The notes beneath the pieces were generated by a model that was not told the origin of the DNA, ran no database searches, and saw only the letters and a list, made by a program, of their open reading frames with translations. The translations under genes were made by a program, and so were the position numbers. This document shows, one piece after another, positions 32,539-37,196 of a DNA stretch of 37,196 nucleotides (the first letter of the stretch is position 1; each line of letters opens with the position of its first letter). This stretch comes from Streptomyces mesophilus (GTDB lineage: Bacteria; Actinomycetota; Actinomycetes; Streptomycetales; Streptomycetaceae): assembly GCF_011044995.1 (NCBI RefSeq), contig NZ_JAAKZW010000052.1, positions 1 through 37,196 on the forward strand, written 5' to 3'.

Positions 32539-32555
32539 AATTCGTACTGCGAACT
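32539..32555. promoter_or_regulatory. MarR autoregulatory operator
   Basis: AATTCGTACTGCGAACT contains TTCG-N5-CGAA with the same sense and spacing as the operator pair at 31990-32028. It sits immediately upstream of the marR start and overlaps the stop codon of the helicase gene (32554). Confidence 0.65.
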
Positions 32556-33912
32556 ATGGGTGGCAGGAGACTCGGTGCTCGCCCAGATGGGAAAGCACCG
32601 TGTGGTTCGCGTCCCAGCCGTCCGGGAATTTCACCGTGACGCCCAGCTGCACCGGCTCGGTCGACGGATGCTCGTCGAGCAGCTCGGCGACCCCGGCCCG
32701 GCACACCACGATGCACGCGTGCCGGTGCCGCGATGCGAGCACGCACAAGCGGCCCGTCTCCAGATGGAAGGCCGTGGCATCGGGGCGGCCGGAGAGCGGA
32801 TGGAGCACGACCGTCACGTCGTACTCGCGGCCCTGCAACCGGTTGGCCGTGTCGACGGTGACGCCCTGAACTCCAAGCTCGGCCAAGGCCGTTCGGACCG
32901 CGGCGGCCTGGTCGCGATGGGCGGTGCCGACGGCGATACGGTCCGCGGTGAGCGGCGCCGGATCCGGTGAGCGCTCGCTGACGGTGACGCCGCCGCGGTC
33001 GAGGAGCCGGCGGACCACCTGGGCCAGCGCCCGTACGGCCTCCGGGTCGGTACGCGGAGTATGCCGCGCCGGCAGTTCGAGCAGGCCCCAGCCGGAGACC
33101 GCGGCCTCGTCGAGCACGCGGTCGTGCGCGCTGCCGTCGCCCGTGACGCCGAAGCTCAGGGCGCGGTCGCCGTGCGAAGTGCCGCTGCGGAACTTCGTGA
33201 ACGGGTAGAAGGCCTCGGAGATCAGCGGCGCCGCGGACGCGGGCAGGCGCCAGGAGACCGGCAGGCGGTGCTGGGGGAGGTGCGGGTTGTGGGCGAGCAG
33301 GGTGCTGACCGCGCTGGCCGAAGGGTCGTACGACAGACCCGCCCACTGCTCGGAGCCGACGATGGAGAAGGGGTCCAACTGGCCCGGGTCGCCCACGAAC
33401 AGCGCACGTTCGAAGAGCCCCGCGACGGCCAGCAGCGCGTCCGAGCGCATCTGGTACGCCTCGTCGACGATGGCGTGCTGCCACGGCTCCACGTCCTTGA
33501 CGTGCGCCCACTTCGCGGCGGTCGACAGGACCACGTCCAGGCCGGCCAGGTCACCGGCCTTCGAGGACGTACGGACCTGGGGGAGCTCGTCGAGGGCCTT
33601 GTCGTAGGCGTCGGCGTCGCTGCTGTGCAGCCGGCCGACGGGCAGGTCGGGGTTCTTCTCGGCCAGGCGCAGGACCAGGTCGTCGACCTGGGCGTTGGTC
33701 TGGGCGACCACCATCAAAGGGCGTCCCGCGGCGGCCAGTTCGAGCGCCGTGTTCACCACGAGGGTCGACTTGCCGGCGCCGGGCGGGGAGTCGACGACCA
33801 CACCGCGGTCCGTGCCGTGCAGGGTGTCCCGCAGGATCGCGGTGGTCGCCTCCGCGGCGGCCGCGGACGGATCGAAAGCAGAAGGATCGAAAGCAGAAGG
33901 AGAGCCGGTCAC
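32554..33912 (-). CDS. SF1 DNA/RNA helicase (UPF1/RecD-like)
   Basis: 452 aa. Helicase motifs: Walker A SPPGAGKST near residue 42, the Ia-like VVAQTNAQVDDLV, II (Walker B) AIVDEAYQM, III LFVGDPGQLDPF, IV-like IAVGTAHRDQAAAV, V VTVDTANRLQGREYDV, VI VLASRHRHA. This is a compact superfamily 1 helicase without accessory domains. The GTG start (33912) overlaps the stop of the preceding gene by four bases. The N-terminus carries a duplicated PSAFD pentapeptide from a 15-bp tandem duplication at 33869-33898. Third gene of the nuclease/unknown/helicase operon, suggesting joint action on DNA. Confidence 0.9.
   Translation of the reverse strand: MTGSPSAFDPSAFDPSAAAAEATTAILRDTLHGTDRGVVVDSPPGAGKSTLVVNTALELAAAGRPLMVVAQTNAQVDDLVLRLAEKNPDLPVGRLHSSDADAYDKALDELPQVRTSSKAGDLAGLDVVLSTAAKWAHVKDVEPWQHAIVDEAYQMRSDALLAVAGLFERALFVGDPGQLDPFSIVGSEQWAGLSYDPSASAVSTLLAHNPHLPQHRLPVSWRLPASAAPLISEAFYPFTKFRSGTSHGDRALSFGVTGDGSAHDRVLDEAAVSGWGLLELPARHTPRTDPEAVRALAQVVRRLLDRGGVTVSERSPDPAPLTADRIAVGTAHRDQAAAVRTALAELGVQGVTVDTANRLQGREYDVTVVLHPLSGRPDATAFHLETGRLCVLASRHRHACIVVCRAGVAELLDEHPSTEPVQLGVTVKFPDGWDANHTVLSHLGEHRVSCHP
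33869..33898. repeat. 15-bp in-frame tandem duplication
   Basis: GGATCGAAAGCAGAA occurs twice in tandem; on the minus strand it encodes PSAFD twice near the helicase N-terminus. AT content is above the local average. Confidence 0.9.
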
Positions 33913-35498
33913 AGCACGTCCTCCGAGGTCAGCGGGTCGGGTTGTTCGGCCGTCGGCTCACCCGGCGGGCCGCCGTGCGTCCACGGGGTCTGCTCGGCGT
34001 CGGGCAGCTTCGCGCCGCCGCGCGCGTCGTGTTCGAAGAGCGTCCAGCACAGCCGGTCGCCCTTCGCGGGTACGGAGCCTTCGTCGGGCTCCTTGCCGCG
34101 CCCCATCTTGTCCAGGATCCGCAGCACGACGCCGCCCTCGTCGTCGTACCCGACGAACTCGGCGGACTGCGGCTTGCCTTGGAGTGACCGGTAGACCTTG
34201 GCGCCCGCACCGAGATGCGGCTGGTCCTGCGTGCATACGGTGATCAGCGGGCGCGGCCGTGGACGCTTGTCCTCGCTGTACGCCATCACCGCGTCGGTGA
34301 CCTCGCCGGTGAAGGCCTCCCCGGTGAGCCGCCGCCCGGCCATGACCAGCGGATCGTCCAGCGCCTCCTGCGCCTCGAGCCGGGCCTGGGCCTCCTCGCG
34401 CCGCTGCAGCTTGCGGGCCGCGGTGACCGCGTCGTCGCGGCGCGGCTGCGGGGGCTCACCGGCCAGGACGCGGTCGCGGTGGCCGGTGTACGACCACAGG
34501 TCGCGGGTCCAGCGCTCGGCGCTGCGCGGAGCCTCGGGCAGCGTGCGCAGCAGGTCGATGCCGCGCCAGACCGCGTCCCAGGTGGGCCGGGTGCGGCTCT
34601 CGATCAGCGAGGCGATCTCCCTTTGCGCGGCGGACAGTTCACCGAGCCGGTCGTCCGCGTCCAGGCCGTCCTCGGCCGCCTGCAACGCGGTGCGGGCCCG
34701 GTCGAAGCGCTCGATGGCGGGCGCGAGCAGCCGGTTGTCGAAAGCCGGATCGGTGGCGGGCCCGGCGGGCGGGCACAGCAGCTGGCCCTCCTTGTCCCGG
34801 CCCAGCTCGGCCTCGAACGCCGCCTGTGCGCCGCTCGACCCGTCCGGCGGGTCGATCCACGCGAGCAGCGCCCCCAGATGCTGGTCCTCCAGGCTGGACT
34901 GCCCCGTCGCCCAGTGCCGGCCGAGCAGCTCGGTCATCGCCAGGAGCTGCGCGGAACCCGGCACATGGGCCCGCTCGCCGAAGTGCGTCAGCCACCGCCC
35001 CAGCAACGGCACCCGCGGCGGCGCGGGATAGGGCGTGTCCGGGTCCTGCTCGGCGGTCCGCCGGAAACGCATGGAGCGCCCGAGCAGCCGTACGAACTCC
35101 ACACCGGCCCTGCTCGGCACGATCAACTGCGGTGCGTCCACGCACAGTTCGACCTCGACTTTGACCTTCTTGCCGGTCTCCGGGTCGGTCTCGTTGCGTG
35201 TCTCCGCCTGGGTCTCGCCGGCGAAGGACTCCACGTACGGCAGCAGTTCCTCGGCCAGTTCGGCCAGGAACGCGAACCGCAGCTCGCGGTCGCGCGGCTG
35301 CGGTACGACGAGCAGCCGCGGCCGCTCGCGGTCGGTGCCGACCAGCGCGCCGAGCGGAGCGCCGGCCTCGCCCGCGGTGGTCAACGGCACGAAGACAAGG
35401 GGCCGTTCGGACAGCCGCCGGTGCCGCACGGTGGCGGTCGGCTGCGCCCGCCCGCTCTGCACCGCTTCGAGCCGCGCCAAGGTGGAGATCAACGACAT
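33909..35498 (-). CDS. Uncharacterised protein linking nuclease and helicase
   Basis: 529 aa, no domain recognised. Visible: an N-terminal LISTLARLEAVQSG helix; a beta-rich segment with RPRLLVVPQPRDRELRFAFL; a long middle with charged coiled-coil-like helices (LDADDRLGELSAAQREIASLIESR; RKLQRREEAQARLEAQEAL); and a C-terminal beta-rich part (VYRSLQGKPQSAEFVGYDDEGGVVL). ATG 35498 is supported by GGGAGGAAGG upstream and overlaps the nuclease stop by 10 bases; its own stop overlaps the helicase start (GTGA). The tight coupling says it works as a complex or in fixed ratio with the other two. It may be a scaffold or substrate-recognition subunit (inference). Confidence 0.8.
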   Translation of the reverse strand: MSLISTLARLEAVQSGRAQPTATVRHRRLSERPLVFVPLTTAGEAGAPLGALVGTDRERPRLLVVPQPRDRELRFAFLAELAEELLPYVESFAGETQAETRNETDPETGKKVKVEVELCVDAPQLIVPSRAGVEFVRLLGRSMRFRRTAEQDPDTPYPAPPRVPLLGRWLTHFGERAHVPGSAQLLAMTELLGRHWATGQSSLEDQHLGALLAWIDPPDGSSGAQAAFEAELGRDKEGQLLCPPAGPATDPAFDNRLLAPAIERFDRARTALQAAEDGLDADDRLGELSAAQREIASLIESRTRPTWDAVWRGIDLLRTLPEAPRSAERWTRDLWSYTGHRDRVLAGEPPQPRRDDAVTAARKLQRREEAQARLEAQEALDDPLVMAGRRLTGEAFTGEVTDAVMAYSEDKRPRPRPLITVCTQDQPHLGAGAKVYRSLQGKPQSAEFVGYDDEGGVVLRILDKMGRGKEPDEGSVPAKGDRLCWTLFEHDARGGAKLPDAEQTPWTHGGPPGEPTAEQPDPLTSEDVL

Positions 35499-36658
35499 GC
35501 GGCGCCTTCCTCCCGTACGACTGCTGCCTCTTCTGTACGGGGAGCGGGCGCCGACACCGCGAGGGCCTCCGCGCGCAGGGCGGCGGCCCGGCGGAGCGCG
35601 GCGACCGCGGGGTCGGCCGGGTCGCCGCTCTCGCCGCGGGCGGCGGACAACACCGCGTCCACCGTGGTCAGTTCGCCGAGATCGCCGCGGAGCGAGCGGC
35701 CGAGCGCGGTCACCGCACCGCGTTCGCGGGCCCGGTCGCGGCAGTGGAAGGCGAGCTCGCAGGCGGCCAGGCACTCCGGTGCGTACGTGGCGGGCACCGA
35801 CTCGACGGCGGTGGTCAGCTGCTCGGCGGGCTGTTCGAGGGCGAAGGTCGTGCCCGGCGCGAGGGTGCCGGCGATGTCCTCGATACGGGTCAGACGGGCC
35901 AATTGGCGGCCGGTCACGGCCCGTTGCTTGCGTACGTCGACGACCGAGGCCGTGGGCAGGTTGGAGAAGTCCTTGGGGCAGACGAGCAGGATGCCGTGGC
36001 CGACCTCGGGGGACGGGTCGAGGCGGGCGGCGATCTGCTCGAGGGCGAGCACATAGACCGCGGCCTGGCGGGCGGCGGCGCCGACCTTCGCCGCGTCGGC
36101 CGAACCGTCGATCATCGGGAAGGACTTGATCTCGACGACCGTCCAGCGGCCGTCGGGGTGCACCACGACGGCGTCCGGCTCCAGGAACGCGGGCGAACCG
36201 GCGACGTCGAGCGCGACCATCGGGTGGTCGAGCAGCGTCCAGGCACCCGCTTCGGCGTCCCGCAGCGCGAGCGCCGTGCGGGCGGCGCGGCCCTCGGGGC
36301 CGACGGCGGTCAGGTCGGGCACATGGGAGGTGCCCGCGGTGGGCTCGGGGCCGCCGAGGCGCTGGTGGGCCAGGCGCAGCAGCTCGGCGCCGCCGTCCGC
36401 CTTGACCCTGGCTTCGAAGGCATTGCCGCGGATGAACGCGAACTGCGACTGACCGAACCCGGACGGCGAACCGAGCGCCTCGGCCAGCGCGGACTTGTCC
36501 ACCCCGGCGCCGTCGAGCAACGCGCGCCTGCGGCAGCCGGGGTTGGCCGCGAGGGCGGCAAGCGCCCGGGCGTCCAGGGCCTTGGGCAGGGTGTCGGGCC
36601 CGCGCAGGGTGGCCAGCCGGGCGCGCAGCGGCACGGTGGGGGTCGGGATTTCGCTCAC
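35489..36658 (-). CDS. RecB/Cas4-like PD-(D/E)XK nuclease with probable Fe-S cluster
   Basis: 389 aa from GTG 36658 (GTG 36688 would add ten residues; neither has a clear ribosome binding site). RecB-type nuclease motifs in order: RGNAFE (Glu82), Asp162 in FLEPDAVVV, the EIK triad 176-178 in WTVVEIKSFP, and Gln198/Tyr202 in RQAAVYVLAL. One cysteine before the nuclease core (Cys42) and three after it (Cys296, Cys300, Cys306, C-x3-C-x5-C) give the 1+3 arrangement of Cas4 and AddB, where they hold a 4Fe-4S cluster. First gene of the three-gene operon. A role in DNA end processing or in defence against foreign DNA is inferred from partners, not shown. Confidence 0.82.
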   Translation of the reverse strand: MSEIPTPTVPLRARLATLRGPDTLPKALDARALAALAANPGCRRRALLDGAGVDKSALAEALGSPSGFGQSQFAFIRGNAFEARVKADGGAELLRLAHQRLGGPEPTAGTSHVPDLTAVGPEGRAARTALALRDAEAGAWTLLDHPMVALDVAGSPAFLEPDAVVVHPDGRWTVVEIKSFPMIDGSADAAKVGAAARQAAVYVLALEQIAARLDPSPEVGHGILLVCPKDFSNLPTASVVDVRKQRAVTGRQLARLTRIEDIAGTLAPGTTFALEQPAEQLTTAVESVPATYAPECLAACELAFHCRDRARERGAVTALGRSLRGDLGELTTVDAVLSAARGESGDPADPAVAALRRAAALRAEALAVSAPAPRTEEAAVVREEGAACR

Positions 36659-36660
36659 CT

Positions 36661-36673
36661 GCGAGAGTCTCGC
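36661..36673. promoter_or_regulatory. 13-bp palindrome at the nuclease operon start
   Basis: GCGAGA-G-TCTCGC lies directly before the GTG at 36658, where it could act as an operator or mask the ribosome binding region. Confidence 0.4.
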
Positions 36674-36724
36674 ATTTCCCACTGACACCAGGGGTGCGAT
36701 GCCGGGTGCGGGTGGGCTTCGGCG

Positions 36725-36776
36725 GGGTGGTGCCGGACCGTTTTTGCAAGGGGGCCGTCCGCCGTTCGCACCACCC
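36725..36776. terminator. Long-loop inverted repeat before the nuclease operon
   Basis: GGGTGGTGC (36725-36733) and GCACCACCC (36768-36776) form a 9-bp stem with an inner CGGAC/GTCCG pair. It lies just past the stop codon of the primase-like gene on the minus strand. T5 is in the loop rather than after the stem, so terminator function is uncertain. Confidence 0.45.
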
Positions 36777-36782
36777 GTCCGG

Positions 36783-37196
36783 CTATTCGCGGCATCCGTC
36801 CGCGGCGGCGATCATCCGCGCCGCCTCGCCGAGCGCCTCGCGCAGAGCCGCCGGATCCGTCACCTGATCCCCGTCGGTCGGCGGCAGCAGCCAGCCCGCT
36901 CCCGTGTCCGGTGCGGACGGTGACGCGAGGGGCAGTCCGCGGCCGGCGGTCTGCGTACAGGCGGAGCCCGGAAGGTCCCAGCCGTCGGCCGTACCGGCCG
37001 GCACCACGAAGCCGAGGGTGTCGTGGCTGTCGTCGTGCAGGACGGGGCCGACCGCGGGGGCGCCGCGGCGCAGGATGTCCACGGCTTCGAGACCCTGCCG
37101 CGTCGGCACGGTCACCAGATCGCACGCACCCGGCGGCGCACTGTGGTCCAGCGTGGGCCGGTGCTGTGCGGTCGAGGCCGGGGTGGCCGGGGGCGG
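36783..37196 (-). CDS. Primase/polymerase-like protein, 5' end outside window
   Basis: Open to the right edge: at least 137 codons on the minus strand with no start required inside. Seen: CDLVTVPTRQGLEAVDILRRG, GFVVPAGTADGWDLPGSACTQ and GWLLPPTDGDQVTDPAALREAL. The pattern (a D-V-VP strand, a PGTA turn with WDLPGS, and a W-L-PP segment) resembles the protein at 29896-30480, so I place it in the same primase/polymerase-like group. No catalytic Asp motif is visible in the part present. 94 bp (from stop to GTG 36688) separates it from the nuclease operon. Confidence 0.7.
   Translation of the reverse strand, partial: PPPATPASTAQHRPTLDHSAPPGACDLVTVPTRQGLEAVDILRRGAPAVGPVLHDDSHDTLGFVVPAGTADGWDLPGSACTQTAGRGLPLASPSAPDTGAGWLLPPTDGDQVTDPAALREALGEAARMIAAADGCRE

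Noticed and set aside
35499..36749. A 946-codon frame (33909-36749) extending the unknown protein upstream
   Set aside because: The upstream part is Arg/Pro/Ala-rich shadow translation of the nuclease gene; ATG 35498 has a good ribosome binding site.

Overview
The window is a high-GC actinobacterial chromosome segment, almost certainly Streptomyces. The evidence is the strong G/C third-position bias, frequent GTG/TTG starts, a geosmin synthase, an AfsR/SARP-type regulator, an EshA-type shell protein, Tat and lipoprotein exports, and two tRNA-Lys(CTT) genes. No integrase, transposase, plasmid gene or CRISPR array was seen.

Layout, left to right. (1) 79-4708: acyl-CoA synthetase, tRNA-Lys with promoter and terminator, a Tat-exported PhoD-type alkaline phosphatase, a DUF4333 lipoprotein and a secreted cupin. 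(2) 4773-8356, minus strand: a two-gene, translationally coupled operon of an EshA-type family 2B encapsulin shell protein followed by a bifunctional germacradienol/geosmin synthase. (3) 8631-13537: a 1019-aa SARP-BTAD-NB-ARC regulator facing a DrrAB-like ABC exporter; five heptamer repeats, partly at 11-bp spacing, lie upstream of the exporter. (4) 13772-19790: a secreted M6-like metallopeptidase, a PAS-GGDEF-EAL c-di-GMP enzyme, a secreted lipase and a flavin-dependent monooxygenase. (5) 19832-29618: a probable catabolic island with two maleate isomerase/Asp-Glu racemase-family proteins, a D-2-hydroxyacid dehydrogenase, an amidase, a winged-helix regulator behind a SoxR/MerR-type promoter, a DUF3830 protein, an EhuBCDA-like ABC importer and an IclR regulator. 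(6) 29780-32519: a second, inverted, identical tRNA-Lys, a primase/polymerase-like protein whose stop codon lies inside that tRNA gene, a conserved hypothetical, and an LLM oxidoreductase beside a MarR regulator that share matching palindromic operators. (7) 32554-36658: a tightly coupled three-gene operon of a RecB/Cas4-like nuclease with a probable Fe-S cluster, an unknown 529-aa protein and an SF1 helicase. A second primase/polymerase-like gene runs off the right edge.

The strongest candidates for something under-described are the shell-plus-geosmin-synthase operon, the nuclease/unknown/helicase operon, and the EhuBCDA-linked catabolic island, which has EutA-like proteins but lacks the usual ectoine-degradation enzymes. 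Smaller regulatory signals of good quality are the SARP-like heptamer array, the 19-bp-spacer SoxR-like promoter and the MarR palindromes.

All function calls come from reading motifs and remembered family sequences. No database search was run.
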